Source of the DNA: Candidatus Latescibacterota bacterium | Lineage (GTDB): Bacteria > Krumholzibacteriota > Krumholzibacteriia > JACNKJ01 | DNA: 64,000 bases | Direction: 5' to 3' | Assembly (NCBI GenBank): GCA_020633725.1 | Contig: JACKDC010000003.1 | Location: 1-64,000 of the forward strand | Made by a program: the position numbers and the translations under genes | The notes under the pieces: generated by a model | The model's input: the letters and a program-made list of their open reading frames with translations, nothing else | The model's database searches: none | What the model was told of the DNA's origin: nothing | In this document: one piece after another, positions 51,458-61,226 of the stretch | Position numbering within the stretch: the stretch's first letter is position 1 | How the letters are laid out: the number at the start of each line of letters is the position of its first letter

Positions 51458-53634
51458 CGCGCGGCTGGGCCCGGGCGGCGGCCGAAGCGGAATCCGCGCA
51501 GCCGCAGGCTGTTCGTCACCACGAAGACGCTGCTGGCGGCCATGGCGCCGGCCGCGATCATGGGGTTCAGCACGCCGAGGGCGGCCAGGGGGATGGCGAG
51601 CACGTTGTAGACGAACGCCCAGAACAGGTTCTCGCGGATCGTGCGCAGCGTGCGGGCGGAGAGGCGCATGGCGTCGATCAGGCGGCTGAGGTTGCCGTGC
51701 ACGAGGGTCACCGGCGCCGTGGCCACGGCGACGTCGGTGCCGCTGGCGAGCGCAATGCCCACCGTCGCCGCGGCCAGCGCCGGCGCGTCGTTCACGCCGT
51801 CGCCCAGCATGCCCACGCCCGCACCCTTCGCCGCCTCCTCGCGGATGCGCTTCGCCTTCTGGTCCGGCCTGAGCGCCGCGGCCCAGCGCTCGATGCCCGC
51901 CTGGGCCGCCGTGCGCTGCACCGCCTGGGGACGGTCGCCCGAGAGCAGCACCGGCTCCACGCCCATGCGGCCGAGCTGTGCCACCAGGGCCGGGACCTCG
52001 GGGCGCAGCTCGTCCTCGAGCCCGAACGCGCCGGCCAGCCGACCCTCGAGCCCGACCAGGACCGGCGTCAGGCCGCCGGCCTCGAGTTCGTCGAGCAGCT
52101 CACGCTCTTCGTCGAGCGACACGCCTTCGCTCTCCAGGTAGGCGGGCGAGCCCACGAGCACCTGCTTCCCGGTGACCTCCGCGCGCACGCCGCCGCCCGG
52201 ACGGGTCGTCACGGCCAGCGCGAAGGCCTTGCCCTCCGCGCGCTCCCGGGCGTAGTCGCGCAGGGCCTCGGCGAGCGGGTGACTCACCGAGCTCTCGGCG
52301 GCCTCCACGAAGCGCAGGAGCTGGCCCTGGGGCAGGGTGCTGAAGTTGTGGAAGCGAGCGACGCTGGGACGCCCCCGGGTCAGCGTGCCGGTCTTGTCCA
52401 TCGCCAGCACGCCGATCGACTGCAGGCGCTCCAGCGCGGCGGCCTCGCGGAACAGGATGCCGTGGCTCGCTGCGAGACCGCTGCCCACGAGGATCGCCGT
52501 GGGCGTGGCGAGCCCCAGCGCGCAGGGACAGGCGATGATGAGCACCGCCACGCCGCGCATCAGGATCGTCAGCGCGCCGAGCTGCGGCGCGAGGATCAGA
52601 TGCAGCAGCACGGTGAGCAGCGCGAGACCCAGCACCGCGGGGACGAAGATGCCCGCCACGCGATCGGCCAGCCGCTGCACCGGCGCCTTGGAGGCCTGGG
52701 CGTCGCGCACGAGGCGCAGGATGCCGGCCAGCGCCGTGTGCTCGCCGACGGCCGTGACGCGCAGCTCGACGAAGCCGTCCACGAGCAGCGTGCCGCCCGT
52801 GACGCGCTCGCCGCTCTGCCGCCGCAGGTGACGGCTCTCGCCCGTGAGCATGGACTCGTCCACGGCGCCCTCGCCCTGGATCACGACGCCGTCCACCGGC
52901 ACCTTGCTGCCCGAGCGCACCCGCAGCCGGTCGCCGGGGCGCACCTGCGCCAGGGGCAGCTCGGTCTCGCTGCCGTCGTCCTCCACGCGCACGGCGCGCT
53001 CGGGCAGCAGGCGCGCCAGTTCGCGCAGGGCGTCGGCCGCGCTGTCCCTGGCGCGGCCTTCGAGCACGCGCCCCAGCAGGATCAGCGCGACGATCACCGC
53101 GGCGCTCTCGAAGTAGAGGTGCCCGCCCAGCGCGAGGCTCGCCCAGGAGCCCAGGTACGCGGCGCCGGTGCCGAGGGCGATGAGCGTCTCCATCGCGGTT
53201 CCGCGCCGGCGCAGGAGCTGCCACGCGCGCACGTAGAAGCGGCGGCCGGGCCCGACGAGAACCACGGTGGCCAGCGCGCCCTGCGCCACGCTCCAGGGCA
53301 GCCCCTTGGGTCCGAGCATCGCGAGGATCATGAGGAGAACGCTGAGAAGGATGGCCAGGCGCAGGTCCCGCCGCAGCAGCTGCGGGTCCTCGACGGTGGA
53401 CGGGATCTCGGAGAGCGCTTCGTCGTCGGCGGGATCGGCCTCGAAGCCCGCTCGATGCACGGCCTCGAGCAGGCCGAGCGCGGGCAGGTGGCCGCTGCCG
53501 TGCACGCGGGCTTCGCCGGTGGCCAGGTTCACGCTGACCTGGTCCACGCCGGGCACCGTGGCCATGGCCTTCTCGACCTTGCCCACGCAGGACGCGCAGT
53601 GCATCCCCTTGATCTGGAAGCGAAGTTCAGCCAC
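51454..53634 (-). CDS. copA: Copper-type P1B ATPase (CopA-like)
   Basis: This 726-residue ATPase has one N-terminal heavy-metal-associated domain with GMHCASC (residues 10-16). Eight transmembrane helices follow, with the transport motif CPC in IIACPCALGLATP, the phosphorylation site DKTGT, the TGES actuator loop (MLTGES), the SSVSHP-type His-Pro in AESSVSHPLAEAL, and the hinge MLGDGVNDAPALA. The CPC and single HMA domain fit Cu(I)/Ag(I) export. GTG 53634 is the start, with only a weak GAGA upstream. No copper regulator or chaperone gene is adjacent. Confidence 0.93.
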   Translation of the reverse strand: MAELRFQIKGMHCASCVGKVEKAMATVPGVDQVSVNLATGEARVHGSGHLPALGLLEAVHRAGFEADPADDEALSEIPSTVEDPQLLRRDLRLAILLSVLLMILAMLGPKGLPWSVAQGALATVVLVGPGRRFYVRAWQLLRRRGTAMETLIALGTGAAYLGSWASLALGGHLYFESAAVIVALILLGRVLEGRARDSAADALRELARLLPERAVRVEDDGSETELPLAQVRPGDRLRVRSGSKVPVDGVVIQGEGAVDESMLTGESRHLRRQSGERVTGGTLLVDGFVELRVTAVGEHTALAGILRLVRDAQASKAPVQRLADRVAGIFVPAVLGLALLTVLLHLILAPQLGALTILMRGVAVLIIACPCALGLATPTAILVGSGLAASHGILFREAAALERLQSIGVLAMDKTGTLTRGRPSVARFHNFSTLPQGQLLRFVEAAESSVSHPLAEALRDYARERAEGKAFALAVTTRPGGGVRAEVTGKQVLVGSPAYLESEGVSLDEERELLDELEAGGLTPVLVGLEGRLAGAFGLEDELRPEVPALVAQLGRMGVEPVLLSGDRPQAVQRTAAQAGIERWAAALRPDQKAKRIREEAAKGAGVGMLGDGVNDAPALAAATVGIALASGTDVAVATAPVTLVHGNLSRLIDAMRLSARTLRTIRENLFWAFVYNVLAIPLAALGVLNPMIAAGAMAASSVFVVTNSLRLRGFRFGRRPGPAAR

Positions 53635-53658
53635 GTCTCTTTCCCGGACCGTCAGGAC

Positions 53659-53687
53659 TTGTATTGCATTCCTGGCAGGTTTACAAT
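53659..53687 (+). promoter_or_regulatory. Putative promoter of the small exported protein gene
   Basis: TTGTAT, a 17-base spacer and TACAAT lie 40 bases before ATG 53728, in the divergent spacer next to copA. Confidence 0.55.
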
Positions 53688-53727
53688 AGTGCGCGCAATC
53701 GGGGTCGATAACAAGCGGGAAGGATCC

Positions 53728-53970
53728 ATGAAACGCACGTTGCCGCTGCTCCTGGCTTTGACGCTGATTCCCGCCGCGGCCCTCGCCAATGAGGGTGCGC
53801 AGCCCTCCGCCCCCCCCGCCACCGACAAGCCCGCCGTCGACACCGTGCGAAACGCGCCCCCCCAGGCGCCCCGCGACGTCGCGCTGACTGCGAAGTCCCG
53901 CGAAGATGCCGAGCAGCTCGACGCGGAGCCCACGAGCTGGAGCAACGTCAAGGCCCTCTGGGGCAACTAG
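53728..53970 (+). CDS. Small exported protein with C-terminal SWSxVKA motif
   Basis: This 80-residue protein has a clear signal peptide (KRTLPLLLALTLIPAAALA, cleavage before NEGAQ) and a ~60-residue mature part. That part is rich in Pro, Ala, Asp and Thr, lacks Cys and probably is disordered. It ends EPTSWSNVKALWGN, similar to the SSWSAVKARYE end of the unrelated protein at 19356-20033. AAGGA precedes ATG 53728. I do not recognise a family. Good promoter, ribosome-binding site and signal peptide support a real gene. Confidence 0.65.
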   Translation: MKRTLPLLLALTLIPAAALANEGAQPSAPPATDKPAVDTVRNAPPQAPRDVALTAKSREDAEQLDAEPTSWSNVKALWGN

Positions 53971-54023
53971 CGCGCGTCCGCCGTTCGACGCGCGAGACGG
54001 TTTCCCGCTCCTGCAATTCCTCC

Positions 54024-54052
54024 TTGCCAGATTTCCAGCCGCTGCGTAGAGT
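54024..54052 (+). promoter_or_regulatory. Putative promoter of the ParA-like gene
   Basis: TTGCCA, a 17-base spacer and TAGAGT lie 84 bases before ATG 54137. Confidence 0.5.
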
Positions 54053-54136
54053 CCCGGCGTTCGTCACTATGCGCACTCGTCTCTGGTCTACAGCACATGA
54101 GGCGCAAGCCATCTACATCGTCAGCGAGGAGGTCCC

Positions 54137-55216
54137 ATGGGACGCAGTGTGGCCGTCGTCTGCCCCAAAGGTGGGGTCGGCAAGACAACCGTGGCCGTGA
54201 ACCTGGCGTCGGCGCTGGCCGACAAGGGTTACCGCTGCCTGCTCGTGGGCGTGGATCCGCAGTGCGGCCTCATCAGCAGCTTCGGTCGGGATCGCTTCGA
54301 CGTCGACAACGGTCTGCTGGACCTGTTCGATCCCGACGGTGACATCGACGCGGCGATCCAGCCCAGCGGCATCGACAATCTCGACTTCATCACCAGCAAC
54401 GTGTGGTCGCGCGAGGAAGAGCACGAGTTGCTGCAGGGCGCGGCGGCGCACCCCGAGCGCGTGGCAGCGCTGATCGCGCGTCAGCGCGAGCGCTACGACT
54501 ACATCTTCCTGGACTGCCCGCCGAACCTGGGCGTGCTCACCGGCGCCGCGCTCGAGGCGGCCGACGAGTGCCTCGTCCCGCTGCAGGCGGAGGAGCTGCC
54601 GTACCGCGCGCTGCCGCGCCTCTTCGACGGTCTCGACGAGATGCGCCGCCAGGGTCGCCATGTGCCCGAGCTGATGGGCATCGTGCTCAACCAGGTGGAT
54701 CCGCGCACGCGCCTGGCCGGTGACGTCACCAGCCGCGTGCGCGAGGAGTACGAGGGCCTGGTCTTCGACACGGCGATCCCACGCAGCGTGCGTCTCGCCG
54801 AGGTGGCCCAGCGGGGCCGTCCGGTGAATCACTTCAACCGGGCGGGGACCGCGTCGGCCGCCTTCGCATCGCTGGCCGAGGAAGTGCTGGCCGCCGCGCT
54901 GAAGCGCCGCGCCGCCGCCGCGAGCAACGCCGGCTCGGGCGAGCACGAGACGCTCCGCCGCCAGGCCGCGGAGTCGCGGGCGGCCGAAGCGGTCGGTGAG
55001 CCGGTGCAGGCCAAGAGCCCCTGGGCCGCGGCCGTCGGCGGCGAGGACTTCGGCTTCGACGGCGGCTTTCGGGACAGCGACGACCACGACGTCGACGCCG
55101 ACGACCGCTTCGTCTCCTTCGACGAGATGAAGGATGACGACGACGACGGCGGCTCCCGCCATCGTCCCAGCCTCGACGACTACGACGGCAGCTCGGAGGA
55201 CGAGCGCTACCACTAG
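54137..55216 (+). CDS. ParA/MinD-family ATPase with acidic C-terminal tail
   Basis: This 359-residue protein has the deviant Walker A KGGVGKTT near residue 11, LVGVDPQCGLISSFG, a Walker B-type strand YIFLDCPPNLG and LVPLQAEELPYRAL, as in ParA/Soj cargo-positioning ATPases. Residues ~275-359 are an unusual low-complexity tail rich in Asp, Glu and Ser (DEMKDDDDDGG, SSEDERYH). No parB, minC or partner gene is adjacent, so it is an orphan. It may position a protein or chemoreceptor rather than a chromosome. ATG 54137 has a GAGGAGG site. Confidence 0.85.
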   Translation: MGRSVAVVCPKGGVGKTTVAVNLASALADKGYRCLLVGVDPQCGLISSFGRDRFDVDNGLLDLFDPDGDIDAAIQPSGIDNLDFITSNVWSREEEHELLQGAAAHPERVAALIARQRERYDYIFLDCPPNLGVLTGAALEAADECLVPLQAEELPYRALPRLFDGLDEMRRQGRHVPELMGIVLNQVDPRTRLAGDVTSRVREEYEGLVFDTAIPRSVRLAEVAQRGRPVNHFNRAGTASAAFASLAEEVLAAALKRRAAAASNAGSGEHETLRRQAAESRAAEAVGEPVQAKSPWAAAVGGEDFGFDGGFRDSDDHDVDADDRFVSFDEMKDDDDDGGSRHRPSLDDYDGSSEDERYH

Positions 55217-55225
55217 CCTTCAGCC

Positions 55226-55250
55226 CCCGGGGGCGGCCATCGCCCCCGGG
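55226..55250 (+). terminator. G/C hairpin after the ParA-like gene
   Basis: CCCGGGGGCG pairs perfectly with CGCCCCCGGG around a five-base loop, ten bases past the stop. No U-tract follows, so termination may be Rho-assisted. Confidence 0.55.
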
Positions 55251-55360
55251 AGCCCCCTCCCCGCCAAATCCACAAAAGACGCCGTCAATGCCCGGTTTGG
55301 CATCGCATTGACATTTCAGCGTTTGTGCGTTTTACCCCGCCGGGACTGTCGGAGCTCGGG

Positions 55361-55389
55361 TTGACAGCCGCGATCCGCCTGCGTACCTT
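55361..55389 (+). promoter_or_regulatory. Promoter of the 2-oxoacid:ferredoxin oxidoreductase operon
   Basis: A perfect TTGACA, a 17-base spacer and TACCTT lie 65 bases before ATG 55455. Confidence 0.6.
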
Positions 55390-55454
55390 GGAGCCGTTCC
55401 GGCCATTGTTGGTCTGTTTTTCCGATTGGGCTGACGCAAAGAAAGGCGGGACTC

Positions 55455-55697
55455 ATGAGCCGACTTCTCGATCAGGCCATCACCGTGGTCTCCCCCGAGC
55501 ACTGCAAGGGCTGCAGCCTCTGCGTCATCTCCTGTCCTCAGGACTGCCTCGCCCTGCTCAGCAGCTTCAACAGCCGCGGCTATCACCCCGCCAGCTACAA
55601 GGGCGAGGGCTGCACCGGTTGCGGAATGTGCTTCTACGCCTGCCCGGAGCCGGCGGCGATCACCGTCTTCAAGAAGGGCGCCGAGTACCCGGACTAG
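55455..55697 (+). CDS. 2-oxoacid:ferredoxin oxidoreductase delta subunit (2x[4Fe-4S])
   Basis: This 80-residue ferredoxin-like protein has two Cys clusters, CKGCSLCVISCP and CTGCGMCFYACP, which bind two [4Fe-4S] centres. It matches the small delta/D subunit of KorDABC-type enzymes and passes electrons from the ThDP site to ferredoxin. It is followed after ten bases by the alpha subunit, and has GGCGGG-type upstream sequence plus its own promoter. Confidence 0.9.
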   Translation: MSRLLDQAITVVSPEHCKGCSLCVISCPQDCLALLSSFNSRGYHPASYKGEGCTGCGMCFYACPEPAAITVFKKGAEYPD

Positions 55698-55707
55698 GAG
55701 GAAGGCC

Positions 55708-56769
55708 ATGGCCAAGGAGTTCATCAAGGGCAACGACGCCATCGTGAAGGCCGCGCTGCTGGCTGGCTGCCAGTCCTACTACGGCTATCCCATCACGCCG
55801 GCCAGCGAGATCGCCCACGCCGCCGCCAAGTACTTCCCGCGCGTGGGACGCACCTTCCTGCAGGCCGAGAGCGAGATCGCGTCGATCCAGATGGTCTACG
55901 GCGCCGCGGCCTCGGGCGAGCGCACGATGACGGCCTCGTCGAGCCCGGGCATCAGCCTCAAGCAGGAGGGCCTGAGCTACCTGGCCGGCAGCGAGCTGCC
56001 CTGCGTGGTGGTCGACATCACGCGCGGCGGGCCGGGGCTCGGCAACATCGCCCCCGAGCAGAGCGACTACAACCAGATGGTCAAGGGCGGCGGGCACGGC
56101 AACTACAAGCTGATCGTGCTGGCCCCCAACGGCGCGCAGGAGATGTGCGACCTCACGATCAAGGCCTTCGCGCTGGCGGACAAGTACCGCAACCCGGCGA
56201 TCATCCTGGCCGACGGGTTCATCGGCCAGATGATGGAGCCGGTGGAGTTCCCGCCGCCCGTGAAGGACATCCCCGCCAAGCCCTGGGCGCTGAAGGGCGA
56301 GAAGATCGACGCCGAGAACCTGATCAACTCGATCTTCCTCGATCCCGACGAGCTCGAGGCCCACAACCGGCACCTCCAGGACAAGTACCGGCTCATCGCC
56401 GAGAACGAGATCATGCTGGAGGAGTACCGCGTGGACGACGCGGAGCTGATCCTCGTGGGCTACGGCATCGTGAGCCGCATCCTGCGCTCGGTGGCCGAGC
56501 GCGCGCGGGCCGAGGGCCACAAGGTGGGCCTGCTCAGGCCCATCACGCTGATGCCCTTCCCCAGCGACCGCATCGCGGAGCTGTCGAAGCAGACGGGCGC
56601 CTTCCTGGTGAGCGAGCTGAGCAACGGCCAGATGGTGGACGACGTCCGCCTCGCCGTGGCGGGCCGCGTGCCGGTGCACTTCCACAACCGGATGGGCGGC
56701 AACGTCCCGTCCGTGGAGGAGATCTACGACGTGGTGACGCGCCAGCTCGGCGCGGGCGCCACAGCCTGA
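55708..56769 (+). CDS. 2-oxoacid:ferredoxin oxidoreductase alpha subunit (VorB/KorA-like)
   Basis: This 353-residue subunit begins KEFIKGNDAIVKAALLAGCQSYYGYPITPASEIAHAAAKYF. The YPITPxSE motif is conserved in POR/KOR/VOR alpha subunits. AESEIASIQMVYGAAASGERTMTASSSPGISLKQEG, IAPEQSDYNQMVKGGGHG and the C-terminal transketolase-like domain with LLRPITLMPFPSDRIAEL follow. With beta-gamma and delta it oxidises a 2-oxoacid to acyl-CoA, reducing ferredoxin. The style is closest to 3-methyl-2-oxobutanoate or 2-oxoglutarate enzymes; the substrate is undecided. GGAGG precedes ATG 55708. Confidence 0.9.
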   Translation: MAKEFIKGNDAIVKAALLAGCQSYYGYPITPASEIAHAAAKYFPRVGRTFLQAESEIASIQMVYGAAASGERTMTASSSPGISLKQEGLSYLAGSELPCVVVDITRGGPGLGNIAPEQSDYNQMVKGGGHGNYKLIVLAPNGAQEMCDLTIKAFALADKYRNPAIILADGFIGQMMEPVEFPPPVKDIPAKPWALKGEKIDAENLINSIFLDPDELEAHNRHLQDKYRLIAENEIMLEEYRVDDAELILVGYGIVSRILRSVAERARAEGHKVGLLRPITLMPFPSDRIAELSKQTGAFLVSELSNGQMVDDVRLAVAGRVPVHFHNRMGGNVPSVEEIYDVVTRQLGAGATA

Positions 56770-56779
56770 GGAGCATCCC

Positions 56780-58204
<1,425 letters not shown>

Positions 58205-58234
58205 ACGGCCCAAGCCGCTCGATTTCACGCATAT

Positions 58235-58268
58235 CCCGCCGGGGCCTCGGCCTTGGCGGGTTATTGTT
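58235..58268 (+). terminator. Intrinsic terminator of the oxidoreductase operon
   Basis: CCCGCC pairs with GGCGGG around a partly paired loop and is followed by TTATTGTT, 31 bases past the stop. Confidence 0.75.
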
Positions 58269-58288
58269 GCACACCATGGAAATCTCGC

Positions 58289-58315
58289 TTGAGCACGGGC
58301 CTTGCTCACTATAGG
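58289..58315 (+). promoter_or_regulatory. Putative promoter of the Fe-S oxidoreductase gene
   Basis: TTGAGC, a short 15-base spacer and TATAGG lie 38 bases before ATG 58354. The spacing is below optimal. Confidence 0.35.
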
Positions 58316-58353
58316 GTTTCTTCTCGGACCCTGAATTCAGCGAAGGAGTGCCC

Positions 58354-60411
58354 ATGCTGCCCGGTCAGTTCCCCACGAACCTGATCTTCGCCATCGTGCT
58401 GCTGGCGACCCTGGTCTTCTTCGTCTGGACCCTGCGCCGGCTCATCGCGATCCTGCGCCTGGGCAAGCCGGCCGAGCGCGGCGCGCGCTGGAGCGCCATC
58501 TTCGTCTACTTCTTCGGGCAGCGCAGCGTGCTCCGCGAGCCGGCGGGCCTGGGGCACTTCTTCATCTTCTGGGGCTTCATGATCCTGAGCCTCGGCACGC
58601 TGGAGACCTTCATCCGCGCCTTCGCCGGCGACTGGACCTACGAGCGCATCGTGGGCGCGGGGCTCTACCGCGTCTACGGCCTCATGCTCGATCTGCTCGG
58701 CATCGCGGTGCTGGTGGCCATCGCCGTGGGGCTCTTCCGCCGCTGGGTACTGAAGCCGAAGCGCCTGGAGAGCGACGACCCCGGCACCAAGAAGGACGCC
58801 ACGCTCATCCTGAGCTGGATCGTCGCCCTGGTTCTGCTCATGTGGATCGGCCGCGGCGCCGAAGGACGGCTGCACTACCTGCGCCAGGTGGCGGGGACGA
58901 TCCCCGGCCCGCCCAACTGGACCAGCGGCATGCAGTGGGCGCCGGTGAGCCAGGGCTTCGACCAGCTGCTGCGCGCGCGGGGGCAGCATGGGCTGGAGGT
59001 CATCATCGCGGCGAGCTGGTGGATCCACACGCTGCTGATCCTGGGCTTCCTGGCCTACATCCCCTACAGCAAGCACCTGCACATCCTGATGGCCGCGCCG
59101 AACATGATCCTGCGCCGGCCGCCGGACGCGCCGCGCGCCAGGCTCAGCACCATCGACTTCACGGATCAGTCCGCCACGAAGTTCGGCAAGGACGAGATGG
59201 CCGACCTCACGTGGAAGCAGATGCTCGACCACTACGCCTGCACCGAGTGCGGCCGCTGCCAGAACGAGTGCCCGGCCTACGCCACCGGTAAGCCGCTGAG
59301 CCCCTACATGATGGTGCACCACGTCAAGGAACACATCATGGCCAAGGGAGGCGCGCTGATCGGCACGGCGGACGGCGCGCTGCCCGAGGACGCGCCGGCC
59401 AAGGCCAAGGCGAGTCTCGTGGGCGACGTCTTCGGCATCGACGCCATCTGGTCCTGCACCACCTGCGGCGCCTGCGAGCAGGCCTGCCCGGTGTTCATCG
59501 AGCACATCCAGGAGATCGTGGACTACCGCCGCGGCCTCGTGATGATGCAGGGCGCCATGAGCCCCGAAGTCCAGCTCGCCATGAAGAACCTGGAGACGAA
59601 CAGCAATCCCTGGCAGATCTCCCACACCGAGCGCGGCGCCTGGGCCGACGGCCTGGGAATCCCGACCTACGCCGAAAAACCCGACGCCGAGTACCTCTTC
59701 TACGTGGGCTGCATGGGCAGCTTCGACGACCGCAACAAGAAGATCAGCGTGGCGTTCGCCGAGCTGCTGAAGCAGGCCGGCGTGGACTTCGCCATATTGG
59801 GCCATAGTGAGAAGTGCTGCGGCGACCCGGCGCGGCGCATCGGCAACGAGTACCTGGGCGACATGCAGGTGCGCGCGAACGTGGAGCAGTTCAACGGGCT
59901 CGGCGTGAAGAAGATCCTCACCGCCTGCCCCCACTGCTTCAACACGCTCGCCCACGAGTATCCCGAGTTCGGCGGCGACTTCGAGGTGCATCACCACACG
60001 GAGTTCCTCGCCGAGCTGATCCGCGCGGGCAAGCTGAAGCCGGCGAAGACGCTGGCCGGCCAGACCGTCACCTATCACGACTCCTGCTACCTGGGACGTC
60101 ACAACGGCAACTACGACGCCCCCCGCGAACTCCTCGAAGCCGCTGGCGCGAAGGTGATCGAGATGGAGCGCAGCCGCGAGAAGGGCTTCTGCTGCGGCGC
60201 CGGCGGCGGCCGCATGTGGATGGAGGAGACGCTCGGCACGCGCATCAACGAGAACCGCGCGGCGGAGGCCGTCGGCACGGGCGCGGGCACGATCGCCAGC
60301 GCCTGCCCCTTCTGCATGACGATGATGTCCGACGGCGTGAAGGCCCACGGGGCGGAGACGGCGACGAAGGATGTCGCTGAGCTGCTGGTGGGGGAAACGT
60401 CGGCGATCTAG
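58354..60411 (+). CDS. Membrane Fe-S oxidoreductase, HdrD/EMO-like (NarI-type b-haem domain plus CCG domains)
   Basis: This 685-residue protein has five or six transmembrane helices in residues 1-~250 resembling NarI, with possible haem-ligating His residues. Two [4Fe-4S] ferredoxin clusters follow (CTECGRCQNECP and CTTCGACEQACP), then two cysteine-rich CCG domains (EKCCGDPARR with CPHCFNT; KGFCCGAGGGRMW with CPFCMTM). This architecture is shared by HdrD-like proteins and by EMO, the ETF:menaquinone oxidoreductase. It probably links a soluble flavoprotein or ferredoxin to the quinone pool. No etfAB lies beside it. ATG 58354 is preceded by GAAGGAG; GTG 58348 is less likely. Confidence 0.86.
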   Translation: MLPGQFPTNLIFAIVLLATLVFFVWTLRRLIAILRLGKPAERGARWSAIFVYFFGQRSVLREPAGLGHFFIFWGFMILSLGTLETFIRAFAGDWTYERIVGAGLYRVYGLMLDLLGIAVLVAIAVGLFRRWVLKPKRLESDDPGTKKDATLILSWIVALVLLMWIGRGAEGRLHYLRQVAGTIPGPPNWTSGMQWAPVSQGFDQLLRARGQHGLEVIIAASWWIHTLLILGFLAYIPYSKHLHILMAAPNMILRRPPDAPRARLSTIDFTDQSATKFGKDEMADLTWKQMLDHYACTECGRCQNECPAYATGKPLSPYMMVHHVKEHIMAKGGALIGTADGALPEDAPAKAKASLVGDVFGIDAIWSCTTCGACEQACPVFIEHIQEIVDYRRGLVMMQGAMSPEVQLAMKNLETNSNPWQISHTERGAWADGLGIPTYAEKPDAEYLFYVGCMGSFDDRNKKISVAFAELLKQAGVDFAILGHSEKCCGDPARRIGNEYLGDMQVRANVEQFNGLGVKKILTACPHCFNTLAHEYPEFGGDFEVHHHTEFLAELIRAGKLKPAKTLAGQTVTYHDSCYLGRHNGNYDAPRELLEAAGAKVIEMERSREKGFCCGAGGGRMWMEETLGTRINENRAAEAVGTGAGTIASACPFCMTMMSDGVKAHGAETATKDVAELLVGETSAI

Positions 60412-60424
60412 CCGACGCTCCTCC

Positions 60425-61117
60425 TTACCCGAGTCCGCCGAAGGCCGTGCCCAGCGCGGCCGTCGCCGCCATCGCCAGGCTGCCCCAGAGCGTGACCCGC
60501 AGCGATCCCTTCGCCACGCCCGCACCGCCCGCGCGCGCCGCCATGCCGCCGAGAAGCGCCAGGCTCAGCAGTGAGGCCGCGGCCACGCTCGGGATCAGCG
60601 CCCGGCCCGTCGCGAAGCCTGCGATCGCCAGGGGCAGCGCGGCGCCCACGGCGAAGGTTGCCGCCGAGGCCAGCGCGGCCTGCAGGGGACGCGCGCTGTG
60701 GACCTCGGTCAGTCCCAGCTCGTCGCGTGCGTGGGCGCCGAGGGCGTCGTGCCGCGTGAGCTGCTCGGCCACCTCGCGGGACAGCTCCGGCGTGAGGCCG
60801 CGCTCCTCGTAGATCGCCGCCAGCTCCTTCAGCTCGAACTCGGGATCGGTCTCGAGCTCGAGCCGCTCCCGGGCCAGATCGGCTTTCTCGGTGTCGGACT
60901 GCGAGCTGACGGAAACGTACTCCCCCGCCGCCATGGACATCGCCCCGGCCACCAGACCCGCCAGCCCCGCCACCAACACCTCCCGGTGCCCCGCGCTGGC
61001 CGCGGCCACCCCCACCACCAGGCTCGCCGTGGAGACGATGCCGTCGTTGGCGCCCAGCACGGCGGCGCGGAGCCAGCCGATTCGCTCGGCGTAGTGACGT
61101 TCTCGGTGTGCGTCCAT
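60425..61117 (-). CDS. VIT1/CCC1-family iron/manganese transporter
   Basis: This 230-residue membrane protein has HYAERIGWLRAAVLGANDGIVSTASLVVGVAAA, the first-helix signature of VIT1/CCC1 transporters, then AGAMSMAAGEYVSVSSQSDTEKAD with the conserved Met/Glu metal site. A cytoplasmic Glu-rich helical loop (residues ~75-140) that binds metal in VIT1 follows, and two or three C-terminal helices close the pore. The family moves Fe2+ or Mn2+ by H+ antiport. ATG 61117 has GGGAGGGG upstream. It converges on the oxidoreductase gene, 13 bases apart. Confidence 0.9.
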   Translation of the reverse strand: MDAHRERHYAERIGWLRAAVLGANDGIVSTASLVVGVAAASAGHREVLVAGLAGLVAGAMSMAAGEYVSVSSQSDTEKADLARERLELETDPEFELKELAAIYEERGLTPELSREVAEQLTRHDALGAHARDELGLTEVHSARPLQAALASAATFAVGAALPLAIAGFATGRALIPSVAAASLLSLALLGGMAARAGGAGVAKGSLRVTLWGSLAMAATAALGTAFGGLG

Positions 61118-61156
61118 CCATCCCCTCCCGCCCCGTGGGCGCTATTTCTCAGAACC

Positions 61157-61167
61157 TGTGATATCCT
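61157..61167 (+). promoter_or_regulatory. Putative extended -10 promoter of the lipoprotein gene
   Basis: TGTGA-TATCCT lies 59 bases before ATG 61227 and closely matches the site before the CapA-like gene. Confidence 0.4.
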
Positions 61168-61226
61168 TGACGCGCCGTTCCGGATCCCCCAGGATGCCCA
61201 TTCCCGACAGCCAGGAGGCCACGCCG

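Noticed and set aside
58302..58316. CTCACTATAGGG, matching part of a T7-phage promoter
   Set aside because: Only 12 bases match, there is no upstream TAATACGA, and no phage genes are nearby; taken as chance within a normal -10 region.
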